DNA from: Eubacterium limosum
GTDB taxonomy: Bacteria; Bacillota; Clostridia; Eubacteriales; Eubacteriaceae
DNA length: 64,000 nt
Assembly: GCF_000807675.2 (NCBI RefSeq)
Contig: NZ_CP019962.1
Location: 1,612,001 to 1,676,000 of the forward strand
Direction: 5' to 3'
Under the pieces are notes generated by a model. The model worked only from the letters and a program-made list of their open reading frames with translations. It had not been told where the DNA came from and ran no database searches. A program made the position numbers and the translations under genes. This document shows, piece after piece, positions 18,562 to 28,099 of this stretch; position 1 is the first letter of the stretch; each line of letters starts with the position of its first letter.

Positions 18562-18650
18562 GCCGGAGTGGCGGAACTGGCAGACGCACAGGACTTAAAA
18601 TCCTGCGATCCTTTTCGATCGTATCGGTTCGATTCCGATCTCCGGCACCA
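18562..18650 (+). tRNA. tRNA-Leu (UAA)
   Basis: Class II tRNA with long variable arm. Acceptor GCCGGAG pairs with CTCCGGC. Anticodon loop CTTAAAA reads UAA. CCA is encoded. Confidence 0.95.
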
Positions 18651-18685
18651 TCATTTGTAAGACGCGGATGCGTCTATTATATTGT

Positions 18686-18762
<77 letters not shown>

Positions 18763-18776
18763 AATTTTTAAATTAT

Positions 18777-18853
18777 GGCGGCGTAGCTCAGTTGGCTAGA
18801 GCATACGGTTCATACCCGTAGTGTCAGCGGTTCGACTCCGTTCGCCGCTACCA
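18777..18853 (+). tRNA. Elongator tRNA-Met (CAU)
   Basis: Acceptor GGCGGCG with CGCCGCT (G1-U72 wobble), anticodon loop TTCATAC reading CAU, CCA encoded. The body resembles the Bacillus elongator Met tRNA. A tRNA-Ile(CAU) with lysidine is less likely but not excluded from sequence alone. Confidence 0.88.
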
Positions 18854-18886
18854 TTAATTTAATAACAAGATGTTAGAATTAGTTCC

Positions 18887-18961
18887 GGCCCCTTGGTCAA
18901 GCGGTTAAGACACCGCCCTTTCACGGCGGTTACGGGGGTTCGAATCCCCCAGGGGTCACCA
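18887..18961 (+). tRNA. tRNA-Glu (UUC)
   Basis: Acceptor GGCCCCT pairs with AGGGGTC. Anticodon loop CTTTCAC reads UUC. CCA is encoded. Confidence 0.95.
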
Positions 18962-18998
18962 TTTTGTTTTAAAAAGTTAATATCTTAATTTTGTACGT

Positions 18999-19074
18999 GG
19001 TCGCTTAGCTCAGCTGGGAGAGCACCTGCCTTACAAGCAGGGGGTCATAGGTTCGAGCCCTATAGCGACCACCA
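18999..19074 (+). tRNA. tRNA-Val (UAC)
   Basis: Acceptor GGTCGCT pairs with AGCGACC. Anticodon loop CTTACAA reads UAC. CCA is encoded, followed by a T-run that may help termination. Confidence 0.95.
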
Positions 19075-19122
19075 TTTTTTTATTCAGAATTAACTGAACT
19101 TTGAGATGAGCGTTAAAATGTC

Positions 19123-20535
19123 ATGGAAGAAAAGCTTTTACAATACATTTCTTATAACGGACTGATAATGGCCGGCGATCGCATTCTAATCGGAGTATCC
19201 GGTGGAGCTGATTCGCTGGCCTTGTTGTATTTTTTGAAAAAGTATCAAGGGGTTTTGAACATTGAAATTGCAGCCGCACATTTGAACCATGAGATCAGAG
19301 GGAAGGCGGCAGAAGAGGACCATGCTTTTGTAAAAGAATTCTGCTTTAAACAGTCTGTTTTGCTTTATGATAAATCTGTAGATGTTATTCGGCTGGCAAA
19401 AAAGAATAAAATTTCGCTTGAAGAGGCTGGAAGAGAGGCAAGATATGCTTTTTTTAAAGAACTTCAAAGCTCGGAAGCGTATAATAAACTGGCTTTAGGA
19501 CATCATCTTAACGATCAGGCAGAAACAGTTTTAATGCGTCTGATTCGAGGTACCGGTGTAAAAGGAGCGGCAGGAATGCTTTCTGAAACCAAGGGGGAAA
19601 GCGATATAATCCGTCCTTTACTGTGTGTGGATAAAAAGACGGTTATTTCTTATTGCAAAAAAAATGGTCTGCGTTATCGGACCGATGATACTAATTTTGA
19701 AACCGATGTTACCCGAAATAAGCTGAGATTGGAAATTATTCCAATGCTCAAGGCGATCAATCCAAAGGTTGAAGAGCATTTATCTGAATTTGCGATGCTT
19801 GCACATGAGCATGAGCAGTTTTTGCAAAATTCTATTGCTGAGTTGAGTACAAATATGATTACAAAAAAAAGTAATCGGGTATATCTTAATTTAGAAATGT
19901 GGCGGTTACAGTTCCCGCTTCTTCAGAAGGAACTTCTTCGTCAGATGGTTTTGCAGCTTAAGGGTAGTTTAAAAGAAATAGAGTACAATCATATCCTATG
20001 CGTTAAACAGCAGCTTTTATCTGAAAAGACTGTCTGGGAGCTTCATTTACCGCATGGTATGCAGGCTGTCAGGCGATATGATCTTTTTTGGATAGAAGAA
20101 AAAAAGACTGTTGTACCAGAAATTGGCTGCTATGAATTGCTGCCGGATAAAGCGTATTATTTTGCAAAAGAAGGTTTGTGGATCAAATTGACAGTGATTC
20201 CCGATGGTTCTATAAAAAAATCAAAAGAATTAAAAAATCATAGTGAAAAATATTTTGATTATGGTAAAATAAGAGGAAAGCTTTATTTGAGAAATCGTCG
20301 TCCTGGTGATTTTTTTAGTCCTGTCGGCATAACAGGCAAAAAAAAGATAAAAGATTATTTCATTGATCGGAAGGTTGAGCGTGAAAAGCGTGATGCAGTT
20401 CCGCTGTTAGCGGTGGGGTCAGAAGTGATCTGGATTTTGGGATATGCGATAAACCGGGAGTATCAGGTAAGTCCTGAGACAAAAAGCATTCTTAAAGTTC
20501 AATACCAAATAATAGGAGAGAAGTTTGGCGTTTGA
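19123..20535 (+). CDS. tilS: tRNA(Ile)-lysidine synthetase
   Basis: TilS converts the wobble C of tRNA-Ile(CAU) to lysidine, so that it reads AUA. The 470 residues begin with the PP-loop ATPase motif VSGGADSLALL (about residues 24-34), followed by LNHEIRGKAAEEDHAF and GHHLNDQAETVLMRLIRGTG, both family signatures. The C-terminal TilS domain has the RRPGDFFSPVG segment and ends at the hpt start. The ribosome site before ATG 19123 is weak. The tilS-hpt-ftsH order is conserved across Firmicutes. The stop overlaps the start of hpt by 11 bases. Confidence 0.94.
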   Translation: MEEKLLQYISYNGLIMAGDRILIGVSGGADSLALLYFLKKYQGVLNIEIAAAHLNHEIRGKAAEEDHAFVKEFCFKQSVLLYDKSVDVIRLAKKNKISLEEAGREARYAFFKELQSSEAYNKLALGHHLNDQAETVLMRLIRGTGVKGAAGMLSETKGESDIIRPLLCVDKKTVISYCKKNGLRYRTDDTNFETDVTRNKLRLEIIPMLKAINPKVEEHLSEFAMLAHEHEQFLQNSIAELSTNMITKKSNRVYLNLEMWRLQFPLLQKELLRQMVLQLKGSLKEIEYNHILCVKQQLLSEKTVWELHLPHGMQAVRRYDLFWIEEKKTVVPEIGCYELLPDKAYYFAKEGLWIKLTVIPDGSIKKSKELKNHSEKYFDYGKIRGKLYLRNRRPGDFFSPVGITGKKKIKDYFIDRKVEREKRDAVPLLAVGSEVIWILGYAINREYQVSPETKSILKVQYQIIGEKFGV

Positions 20536-21058
20536 TTTTGAAAAAATCTTGATAGAAAAGCATACAATAGAGAAAAGAGTAGCTGAGCTTGGAAAAAAGA
20601 TTTCATCCGATTATGCAGACGAAGAGCTTATGGCAATCTGTATTTTAAAAGGAAGTATCTTATTTTTTGCTGATTTGATAAGATGCTTGAGTATTCCGGT
20701 CAAAATTGACTTTATTAAGGCATCCAGCTATGGAACGCGTACCAGCACTTCAGGAAAAGTGAAGGTTGATGATCTTTTATCGGAAAAGATAAAGGGCCGG
20801 AGTGTGATTCTGGTAGAAGACATTGTGGACAGCGGTTTTACCATAAAACGTATCTTGGATTTCTTTATGGAACAAGGTGTTTCCGATGTCAGAGTCTGTA
20901 CCCTGCTTGACAAACCAGATCGCCGGGTGGCGGATGTGGAACCTGATTACTCAGGCTTTACCATTCCGGATGAATTTGTTGTCGGATATGGAATGGACTT
21001 TGATCAAAGGTATCGAAACTTGCCGTACATTGCTGTTTTAAAAGAAACAGAAAAATAA
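20525..21058 (+). CDS. hpt: Hypoxanthine phosphoribosyltransferase
   Basis: Salvages hypoxanthine or guanine with PRPP to IMP or GMP. The 177 residues contain the PRPP loop VILVEDIVDSGFTI (about 98-111), the LKGSILFFADL segment near residue 41, and the DKPDRRV motif. The start is a TTG at 20525 with AGGAGAG about 6 bases upstream. The overlap with tilS suggests coupling. In Bacillus, HprT and TilS are reported to act together on ftsH expression; here only the gene order is seen. Confidence 0.94.
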   Translation: MAFDFEKILIEKHTIEKRVAELGKKISSDYADEELMAICILKGSILFFADLIRCLSIPVKIDFIKASSYGTRTSTSGKVKVDDLLSEKIKGRSVILVEDIVDSGFTIKRILDFFMEQGVSDVRVCTLLDKPDRRVADVEPDYSGFTIPDEFVVGYGMDFDQRYRNLPYIAVLKETEK

Positions 21059-21114
21059 TATTTGAAATTAGAAACTATTCAATGACTTATTTTATATGAA
21101 AGGAGTGATAGAAT

Positions 21115-22998
21115 TTGAATAAATATCTAAAAATGATAGGGTTTTATTTAGTGATTTTGTTGATTATTATCGTCGCAGTTACTTTTTTAAATCCAATGCA
21201 GTCTGATGTTAAAACTTTAACATATAGTGAACTGTTGAGTAATTTGGACCAAAAACAGGTTTCTGAAATAGAGATTAATCAGTCTTCCGTAAAAGGGAAG
21301 CTTGCGAATGGTGACAGCTTTGAAGCCATTGTGCCTCAATATCTTATTGATGAACAAATCAGCGACTACATTACAGGAAACCCGGATCAGAACATTGAAA
21401 AGAATCCGAATATGAATGTTACGGTTGCAAAACCACAGGATTCCTGGTGGATCTCTTTGATTCCTTCAGCGGTTATTATTATCCTGATGGTTGTTTTCTT
21501 TATGATGTTTGCAAACCAGTCTGGCGGAGGCGGAGGAAAGGTTATGTCCTTCGGTAAAAGTAAGGCAAGAATGCATACCGACGCAGATAAGAAGGTTACC
21601 TTTGCAAATGTAGCTGGCGCAGATGAAGAAAAAGAAGAACTGGAGGAAATCGTTGATTTCTTAAAGTCGCCTGAGCGTTATAATAAGCTTGGAGCACGTA
21701 TTCCTAAGGGGGTTCTTTTAGTGGGCCCTCCGGGAACAGGGAAGACTTTGCTTGCGCGTGCCGTTGCAGGTGAAGCGGGTGTTCCGTTCTATATCATTTC
21801 CGGTTCAGATTTTGTTGAAATGTTTGTAGGGGTTGGTGCCTCGCGAGTAAGAGATCTGTTTGAGACAGCAAAGAAAAGTGCACCCTGTATTATCTTTATT
21901 GATGAAATTGACGCAGTTGGCCGTCATAGAGGTGCAGGTCTCGGCGGTGGACACGACGAGCGTGAACAGACGCTTAACCAGTTACTGGTTGAAATGGATG
22001 GTTTTGGCGTTAATGAAGGAATTATTGTTATTGCCGCGACAAACCGTCCGGATATTCTTGACCCGGCTTTGCTGCGTCCAGGACGTTTTGACCGCCAGGT
22101 ATTGGTCGGTGTGCCGGATGTTAAAGGCCGTGAAGAAATTCTCAAGGTTCATCAGAAGGATAAACCATTGGATTCTTCTGTCGATTTAGGCGTAATTGCC
22201 AAGGGAACACCAGGATTTACAGGTGCAGACCTTGAAAACTTAATGAATGAAGCAGCCTTACTGACTGCCCGTAAAAAGGCAAAGGTTATTACGATGGCAG
22301 AGCTTGAAGAAGCGATTAAACGCGTTATTGCCGGTCCTGAAAAGAAGAGCAAGGTAGTAGTTGAGTCAGACCAGAAAATTACAGCTTACCATGAAGCTGG
22401 ACACGCAATTGTTATGGAATATCTCCATAACGGCGAAGAAGTCCATGAAATTTCCATTATTCCGCGCGGTATGGCTGCGGGATATACGATTTCGCTTCCA
22501 AGTGATGACAGCCAGCATATGAGTAAAGGGAAATTGATGGATAAAATTGCAGGTCTGCTTGGCGGACGTGCAGCTGAAAAAGTCGCCCTTGATGATATTT
22601 GCACAGGTGCCTCTAACGATATCGAACGTGCTACCAGCATTGCCAGAAAGATGGTTACAGAATGGGGTATGAGTGAACATCTTGGCCCAATGACCTTTGG
22701 TCATGATGATGGCGGCGAGGTGTTTTTAGGAAGGGATCTTGGACGTTCACGTAATTACAGTGAAGAGGTTGCAGCAGTTATTGATAAGGAAATCAGAAAT
22801 ATTGTCGAGACAGCCTTTGAGAGAGCCTGCTTGATTTTAACCGAGAAAAAGGATAAGCTGGTTGAGATTTCAGAGCATCTTCTGGAAGTTAACACCATTA
22901 CCGGTGAAGAATTCAGAGCGATGTACAGCCGTTTGCCTTTGGATGATGGCAAACCTTTGGATGAAGGTAATATCGGCGATCCGGTTCCGGAAGTTTAA
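21115..22998 (+). CDS. ftsH: ATP-dependent zinc metalloprotease FtsH
   Basis: A membrane-bound AAA+ protease that degrades misfolded membrane and regulatory proteins. Two membrane helices (about 6-25 and 112-131) flank an external region. The AAA domain has Walker A GPPGTGKT (about 204-211), Walker B IIFIDEID and the SRH arginines in RRPGRFDRQ-type sequence (here [10 protein letters not shown]). The protease domain has the zinc motif HEAGH (about 426-430). At 627 residues it is full length. The start is TTG with AAAGGAGTG upstream. A strong terminator ends the tilS-hpt-ftsH run. Confidence 0.97.
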   Translation: MNKYLKMIGFYLVILLIIIVAVTFLNPMQSDVKTLTYSELLSNLDQKQVSEIEINQSSVKGKLANGDSFEAIVPQYLIDEQISDYITGNPDQNIEKNPNMNVTVAKPQDSWWISLIPSAVIIILMVVFFMMFANQSGGGGGKVMSFGKSKARMHTDADKKVTFANVAGADEEKEELEEIVDFLKSPERYNKLGARIPKGVLLVGPPGTGKTLLARAVAGEAGVPFYIISGSDFVEMFVGVGASRVRDLFETAKKSAPCIIFIDEIDAVGRHRGAGLGGGHDEREQTLNQLLVEMDGFGVNEGIIVIAATNRPDILDPALLRPGRFDRQVLVGVPDVKGREEILKVHQKDKPLDSSVDLGVIAKGTPGFTGADLENLMNEAALLTARKKAKVITMAELEEAIKRVIAGPEKKSKVVVESDQKITAYHEAGHAIVMEYLHNGEEVHEISIIPRGMAAGYTISLPSDDSQHMSKGKLMDKIAGLLGGRAAEKVALDDICTGASNDIERATSIARKMVTEWGMSEHLGPMTFGHDDGGEVFLGRDLGRSRNYSEEVAAVIDKEIRNIVETAFERACLILTEKKDKLVEISEHLLEVNTITGEEFRAMYSRLPLDDGKPLDEGNIGDPVPEV

Positions 22999-23011
22999 AA
23001 AGTAAATAAAC

Positions 23012-23041
23012 AAAAAAGCCGTTAGCAATAACGGCTTTTTT
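23012..23041 (+). terminator. Intrinsic terminator after ftsH
   Basis: AAAAAAGCCGTTA and TAACGGCTTTTTT form a 13-bp stem around GCAA, ending in a T-run. Confidence 0.93.
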
Positions 23042-23079
23042 CGCTAATAAACGACCAATAAAAGAAGGGAAAAATTAAG

Positions 23080-23478
23080 ATGCAAGAACTTAAAGTTGGT
23101 ATGGAGCTTAAAAAAGATTATATGGTAACCCGTACTGAAACGGCTCAGACAATGGGAAGCGGAGGACTTGAGGTCCTGGCAACTCCTATTTTAGTGGCAT
23201 GGGCCGAGAATGCGGCCTATGAGATGGCCGAACTGTGCCTGCCCGACGAGCAGACAACCGTTGGGGTTAATATTAATTTAAATCACATTGCTGCCACACC
23301 GGTAGGAATGAAGGTGCGCATAAAGGTAGTGCTTACCAATATTGAAAGCAGACGTTTGGACTTTACAGTAGAAGCCTGGGATACCGTTCAAAAAATTGGT
23401 GAAGGAACACACCAGCGCTTTGTTGTTCAGAAGATGAAGTTTATGGGGAAGGTTCTCCAGAAAAAAAATCCTAAGTAG
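23080..23478 (+). CDS. FlK-like hot-dog thioesterase
   Basis: A 132-residue single hot-dog-fold protein. It resembles fluoroacetyl-CoA thioesterase FlK and related small thioesterases. Visible family features are the GMELKKDYMVT start, a Gly-Ser-Gly-Gly before LEVLATPILVAWAENAA (helix bearing the catalytic Glu), and the VGVNINLNHIAATPVG segment with its His. Whether the natural substrate is a short acyl-CoA is inferred from the family; specificity cannot be read here. It lies directly before coaX, a CoA synthesis gene, with 18 bases between, so the two are probably co-transcribed. Confidence 0.82.
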   Translation: MQELKVGMELKKDYMVTRTETAQTMGSGGLEVLATPILVAWAENAAYEMAELCLPDEQTTVGVNINLNHIAATPVGMKVRIKVVLTNIESRRLDFTVEAWDTVQKIGEGTHQRFVVQKMKFMGKVLQKKNPK

Positions 23479-23496
23479 ACAGAGGTAGAATAGCGC

Positions 23497-24282
23497 ATGA
23501 TTTTAGTCATTGATGTAGGAAACACAAATACAGAAATCGGGGTCTTTAAAGACGACGAAATCCTCTGCTCCTGGCGATTCGTTTCAAAAACGCCCAGGAC
23601 CTCTGATGAATATGCAGTGATGTTTCAGGGGTTTTTTGAAAATGATCATCTGGATTATCATGAAGTTGAGAGTGTGATAGCAGCTTCTGTAGTCCCGAAT
23701 ATTATGTATTCTTTGAATAATGGAGTAAAAAAATTATTTGGTGTTGAGCCTTTGGTAGTGGGCCCTGGAATAAGAACAGGGATGCCGATCCAGACCAGTG
23801 ATCCGGCAGAAGTAGGTGCAGACAGGATTATCGATGCTGTAGCAGCATATAATCTTTATGGTGGACCGGTCATTGTTCTGGATTTTGGAACAGCGACCAC
23901 ATATGATTATGTGGATAAAAATGGTGCGTTTGTGGCCAAGGTCACTTCACCTGGAATACAGATTTCAGCGGAGGCACTTTTCAGGAATGCCGCCCAGCTT
24001 CCCAATATCGCGATTGAAAAACCCGTTTCGATATTGGGAAAGGACACCGTTACCAGTATGCAGGCTGGTTTGGTTTATGGTTATATTGGCCAGGTCGAGT
24101 ATATTGTCTCAAGAATGATCGAAGAAATAGGTATAAAAGGGGTCAAGGTGGTTGCAACAGGGGGCTATGGAAGAATGTTTCATGAAGAGACAAGAGCCAT
24201 CGATATTTTTGATCCCCAGCTTTCACTAAAAGGCCTTAAGATCATTCATGATAAAAACATAAAGACATCCAGAGGAAGATAG
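23497..24282 (+). CDS. coaX: Type III pantothenate kinase
   Basis: CoaX phosphorylates pantothenate, the first step of CoA synthesis, and unlike CoaA is not feedback-inhibited by CoA. The 261 residues have the phosphate-1 loop DVGNTNTEIGVF (about 5-16), GADRIIDAVAAY with the catalytic Asp (about 110), and DFGTATTYDYV (about 129-139). GGYG near the C-terminus is also typical. The stop is immediately followed by the dus ATG, giving tight coupling. In Bacillus coaX also follows ftsH. Confidence 0.95.
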   Translation: MILVIDVGNTNTEIGVFKDDEILCSWRFVSKTPRTSDEYAVMFQGFFENDHLDYHEVESVIAASVVPNIMYSLNNGVKKLFGVEPLVVGPGIRTGMPIQTSDPAEVGADRIIDAVAAYNLYGGPVIVLDFGTATTYDYVDKNGAFVAKVTSPGIQISAEALFRNAAQLPNIAIEKPVSILGKDTVTSMQAGLVYGYIGQVEYIVSRMIEEIGIKGVKVVATGGYGRMFHEETRAIDIFDPQLSLKGLKIIHDKNIKTSRGR

Positions 24283-25257
24283 ATGTTTAAAATAGGAAAT
24301 ATAGAGATAGAAAATCGTATATTTCTAGCACCGATGGCAGGTTATACTAACCTGCCATTTCGTTTGATTGCTAAGAAATATGGGGCAGGGGCTGTTTTCA
24401 GTGAAATGATCAGCGGTAAAGGGCTTTATTATAAAGATAAAAAGACCGCTGAATTAATGCTTACTTGTGATGAGGAAGCGCCAGCAGGAATTCAGCTATT
24501 TGGGTCAGAGCCTGAAATATTAAGTGAAGTTATAGAAAAATATGTTAATTCCACTGCGTTTGCTTTTTTAGATTTTAACGCGGGGTGTCCTGCGCCTAAA
24601 ATTGTTAAAAATGGCGAAGGATCAGCGTTAATGCGAACCCCAAAACGTCTGGGAGAGGTGGTCCGGGCGATAAAAAAAGCAAGTGAAAAACCTGTTATTA
24701 TTAAAACACGTATCGGCTGGGATTCTGAAAATGTGAATGTAAGAGAAGTGGCTGAAGTTATTGAGGAGGCAGGAGCCGATGCTCATACCATCCACGGTAG
24801 AACGCGCGAAGCTTTTTATTCAGGAAAAGCTGACTGGAAAGTTATCGAGGAAGTTAAAAAAAACAGCAGAATCCCAATCATTTTGAATGGCGATATAGAC
24901 TGTGGTAAAAAGGCTGTCCAGGCCTTTGAAACCACTGGCTGTGATGCTGTGATGATTGGCCGGGCCTCGGTCGGTAATCCTTTTATTTTTCGCGAGATCA
25001 ATCATCTGCTTTCTACAGGTGAAACAGTGCCGATGCCCTCCCCGGAAGAACGGATCCAGACTGCCATTGAGCACGTTGAACTGGTTGGTATGATGAAGCG
25101 TCCAGAAGCGGCTATCAAGGAAATGCGAAAGCATTTGGCAGCTTATACTAAGGGGCTGAAAAACGCGACTAATTTGAGAAATGAAGTTTTTAAGGTATGT
25201 ACAAAAGAAGATGTCCTGACACTTTTAAACCAATATATGGAAGAAAATTATGGTTGA
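24283..25257 (+). CDS. dusB: tRNA-dihydrouridine synthase
   Basis: A flavin enzyme that reduces specific uridines in the tRNA D-loop with NADPH. The 324 residues form a TIM barrel with APMAGYTNLPFR (about 16-27), the catalytic Cys in DFNAGCPAPK, KTRIGW and IHGRTRE. An MIGRASVGNP FMN-phosphate site follows, and the C-terminal helical RNA-binding part is complete. It starts on the base after the coaX stop. The coaX-dus order is common in Firmicutes. The exact Dus subtype (DusB is the usual assignment here) is inferred. Confidence 0.93.
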   Translation: MFKIGNIEIENRIFLAPMAGYTNLPFRLIAKKYGAGAVFSEMISGKGLYYKDKKTAELMLTCDEEAPAGIQLFGSEPEILSEVIEKYVNSTAFAFLDFNAGCPAPKIVKNGEGSALMRTPKRLGEVVRAIKKASEKPVIIKTRIGWDSENVNVREVAEVIEEAGADAHTIHGRTREAFYSGKADWKVIEEVKKNSRIPIILNGDIDCGKKAVQAFETTGCDAVMIGRASVGNPFIFREINHLLSTGETVPMPSPEERIQTAIEHVELVGMMKRPEAAIKEMRKHLAAYTKGLKNATNLRNEVFKVCTKEDVLTLLNQYMEENYG

Positions 25258-25984
25258 TGATCTTTTAAAAGAAGAAAATTTGAGAATTATCCCTTTTCGT
25301 GAAAAGAAGATGTATATTGTAGATAACCACCAATATGCTTTGCTGGTATGGGCCAGAGAAGCTCTAAAACGCGGAATTCCAGGAATGTTAGTCAGTATTG
25401 ATTACCATCCTGACACCAATCCGCCTTTTTGGCTGCACGCATACCAAAAGGCGATGGCTATTGATCCGGAAAGGGAAGAAAAGCTAGTTTCTTTATTTCA
25501 GAAAAAAGTTTTGGGTGCAGTTAATCCTTTGGATTTAGAGACTCTGGCTGAAAAGATGCCTTTAATGCGAAATGATGAGCATATTAATACGGCTATGGAA
25601 CTGGGGTATCTTATCGACTATCATATGATCAATTGCATGGAAAAGCATTGTTACGCTACAGGAAAGCATTACCTGGTGCCAGAAGAAAACTTTGGGATAT
25701 TAAAGGATGAAATGTTTTGTGCAGCAGAATTTGATTTGTCGATCTTCAATAATCATGAACCGTTGTTTTCAATTTTGGATATTGACCTTGATTATTTTAT
25801 GAAGCGTGAGAATTTTGTTCCTGCCCCCAATGAAATGACTATTTTTAGAGCGCTGCTAAAGAAAGCGGATGTTATTACCTGCGCCCGGTCTGTTACGTAT
25901 TTTGAACATTTGAAAATGGATAACTTTACCATTGACGCGTGTGAGGATGCGCTGATAGCAATGATAAAAGAATTCATAGAATAA
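25250..25984 (+). CDS. UPF0489 family protein
   Basis: A 244-residue protein that overlaps the dus stop by 8 bases. It has the marks of UPF0489 (eukaryotic C5orf22-like): YIVDNHQYALLVWAREAL near residue 24, a DYHPD motif, and a late IDLDYF motif. His and Asp residues arranged this way resemble the metal-binding arginase/deacetylase-like fold, but catalytic activity of this family is not established to my knowledge. Operon position after coaX and dus gives little functional hint. It could be a metal-dependent hydrolase. Confidence 0.7.
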   Translation: MVDDLLKEENLRIIPFREKKMYIVDNHQYALLVWAREALKRGIPGMLVSIDYHPDTNPPFWLHAYQKAMAIDPEREEKLVSLFQKKVLGAVNPLDLETLAEKMPLMRNDEHINTAMELGYLIDYHMINCMEKHCYATGKHYLVPEENFGILKDEMFCAAEFDLSIFNNHEPLFSILDIDLDYFMKRENFVPAPNEMTIFRALLKKADVITCARSVTYFEHLKMDNFTIDACEDALIAMIKEFIE

Positions 25985-26087
25985 AATGGAAAACGCTTAA
26001 ATATTAAATTCCTTTTGTTTTTTCAGACAGATTAAACCAAATGTGCTAAAATAGAGAAAAAGTTCTGAAGGAGCGTTTGTATATAGA

Positions 26088-26909
26088 ATGAAAAATCTTT
26101 ATGAAGAAGAATGGTTCAGCAGACTGTATGCTGTTATCTGCGTATTGATTCTGCTGGTCGGTTTTGGTATACGAAATCTTTTAGTATTAATGCTTCCATT
26201 TATTTTAGCTGGAGGGTATTTCTTTTTTATATTTAAAAAAGAGGATGAAAACCGATTTTTGTTTCGTATGCTGATTCTTATGGCAGTTTTTCCGTTTGTT
26301 TTGGCATTTGTGTTTATTCTCTTTGGTGACATGAGAAATGCCTGGTTTAATGCATATAATATCAACCAATGGGTTATGATCTTTACCGGACTCTTAATTT
26401 ATGGCGGAACATTGACCTTATCGTTCAGTGCATTTTATGTCAGTAGAGGATATGACACTGGAAAAAAGAAGGAAAAAGAACCGATTGATGTTGCGAAGCT
26501 ATCTTTTATTACACTGTACCCCAAAAATGGCAAAAAGGTTGAGAGTCTTCCGATGCCGGGAGATTTAGAGCATCATAAACAGCTGGTAATCCCAATTAAT
26601 AAAAAAACAGATTGGGTAAAGATTCCATGCCATCTTAAAAATGAAAGTGATTTGCCTGTTATCAGCATTGGTCTGGAAGCTTTAAACGAAGAGATAAAGG
26701 GAACAAAAAGTATGGATCATGCATTGCTCATACCGCCGCATAATACAATTGGAATTGACCTGTATATTCCACTGACATCGGCAAAGGACGTTGATATTAA
26801 ATGCAGCTTTAAAAATGTGCTGGGAGAAAAAACAGCAGGCTTTTTACATTTAGATAAGACAGGTGATGTCTATCATGGAATTTATAATTTGAGAATTGTA
26901 GAAGCTTAA
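26088..26909 (+). CDS. Membrane protein of unknown family with C-terminal soluble domain
   Basis: A 273-residue protein I do not recognise. The N-terminus has three or four hydrophobic helices (about residues 12-30, 32-50, 60-80, 95-118). A Lys/Glu linker follows (about 128-137), and then a roughly 135-residue domain of alternating hydrophobic and polar stretches suggesting beta strands. The second part would lie in the cytoplasm or outside, depending on helix count. AAGGAG is placed before the ATG. It is a single-gene unit with a TAAAAT element at about 26049 and its own terminator downstream. Confidence 0.6.
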   Translation: MKNLYEEEWFSRLYAVICVLILLVGFGIRNLLVLMLPFILAGGYFFFIFKKEDENRFLFRMLILMAVFPFVLAFVFILFGDMRNAWFNAYNINQWVMIFTGLLIYGGTLTLSFSAFYVSRGYDTGKKKEKEPIDVAKLSFITLYPKNGKKVESLPMPGDLEHHKQLVIPINKKTDWVKIPCHLKNESDLPVISIGLEALNEEIKGTKSMDHALLIPPHNTIGIDLYIPLTSAKDVDIKCSFKNVLGEKTAGFLHLDKTGDVYHGIYNLRIVEA

Positions 26910-26912
26910 GTG

Positions 26913-26937
26913 AAGCACCTCATTTGGGGTGCTTTTA
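26913..26937 (+). terminator. Intrinsic terminator
   Basis: AAGCACC with GGTGCTT closes a short loop and is followed by TT. It sits just after the unknown membrane-protein gene. Confidence 0.8.
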
Positions 26938-26951
26938 TTGTTCTAAAGTCA

Positions 26952-26980
26952 TTGCGCTTTGAAGAAAATGCAAGTATAAT
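26952..26980 (+). promoter_or_regulatory. Probable sigma-A promoter of the SpoIIM-family gene
   Basis: TTGCGC at 26952-26957 and TATAAT at 26975-26980, 17 bases apart, about 30 bases before the ATG. Confidence 0.6.
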
Positions 26981-27010
26981 GGAATTAATATAGTTACAAG
27001 GAGAAAACTG

Positions 27011-27640
27011 ATGAAGTTTATTAAAGAGCAGTATCTTCAGATCGGGAAATTTTTGAAATCAAAAATCCTTTGGATTTTTATTATTTTGTCACTGGTATTT
27101 GTGGGGGTCAGCGTCCTGCTTTATTTTGTGCTGCTGGGACATCAGGAAACAGTTGTAGCTTTGTTTAAGGGATTTACAGAAGCCATTTTAAGTAAGGATA
27201 TATTAAGCGCAGATGGCAGTATAGCATCTGGTAGTCTGTTTTTTAATAATCTCCAGGCTACAACCATATCAATACTGCTGGGTTTTATGCCTTTCCTATT
27301 CCTTCCGGTATGGGTTATACTTATTAACGCGGGTTCATTGTCTGTTGTCTTTGCAATGGTGAAAATGACGGGAGCTGCCTCAGTTGGAAAAATGATTGTG
27401 TTTGGAATTCTACCCCATGGTATTTTTGAGCTGACTGCGCTGTTCTTGGGAATTTCTTTGGGGTTCTATATTTGTAAAACACTGTGTATTATCGTTTGTA
27501 AATCCAATTCAGGTATCCAGCTCAAGGAAGAGCTTATTAATGTGCTGAGAACCTATTTGCTGATCATTGTTCCGCTGTTAATTATTGCAGCATTGATCGA
27601 GAGCTACCTTACACCTCTGTTAATAAATTTTGCCATATAA
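27011..27640 (+). CDS. SpoIIM family (DUF95) membrane protein
   Basis: A 209-residue polytopic membrane protein with about five helices. The family pattern is clear: NNLQATTISILLGF, then a Pro-containing helix with NAGSLSVVFA, then the signature ILPHGIFELTALFLG. SpoIIM in spore-formers works with SpoIID and SpoIIP in septal wall remodelling, but related DUF95 proteins occur widely in non-sporulating bacteria with unknown roles. No SpoIID or SpoIIP gene is near. I therefore give family only. AAGGAG precedes the ATG, and a terminator follows, so it is monocistronic. Confidence 0.8.
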   Translation: MKFIKEQYLQIGKFLKSKILWIFIILSLVFVGVSVLLYFVLLGHQETVVALFKGFTEAILSKDILSADGSIASGSLFFNNLQATTISILLGFMPFLFLPVWVILINAGSLSVVFAMVKMTGAASVGKMIVFGILPHGIFELTALFLGISLGFYICKTLCIIVCKSNSGIQLKEELINVLRTYLLIIVPLLIIAALIESYLTPLLINFAI

Positions 27641-27646
27641 AAAATA

Positions 27647-27697
27647 AAAGCAGAGTCTATTTCAATGTGATATGATGGACTCTGCTTTAAAATTTTT
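27647..27697 (+). terminator. Intrinsic terminator after SpoIIM-family gene
   Basis: AAAGCAGAGTC and GACTCTGCTTT form a perfect 11-bp stem with a 20-base loop, followed by AAAATTTTTT. Confidence 0.85.
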
Positions 27698-28099
27698 TCA
27701 GATAAAATTTGAATTATACCAGGTTTAATGCTTTCAACAGCAGCTGAGGAAACATTTAAAACACTTAGTTTTTTTAGCATGCTGTATCATAATTTTTCCG
27801 TTTGTTGAAGTATATCTTTTCATGAAAATTATTATAAAATAAAAATAGTAATTAAAATGTATAAAGGGTGTGTTTTTTTATTTTAGCGAAGATTGAGATC
27901 ATGATGATGCTATGAGTATGTTTTTAGGAAAATGATAACGTGTAATGAAAAAAGATAATTGTAAAAGGGCGTTTTATGCATGAAATAAGAATAAGTTTAT
28001 AAAAAAATGAAATTTGCACTTTTTACATATATCTTTTTTTTAGAATACGGTGTAAAATATAAAATGTATAGGATTTATTCTCTTATAAGTCCCCTCTCT
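27698..28099. other. AT-rich gap without a recognisable gene
   Basis: About 400 bases, very AT-rich, with no reading frame I would support on either strand and no clear tRNA or riboswitch. It ends in a strong terminator with no gene before it, so an unannotated small RNA is possible. Confidence 0.5.
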
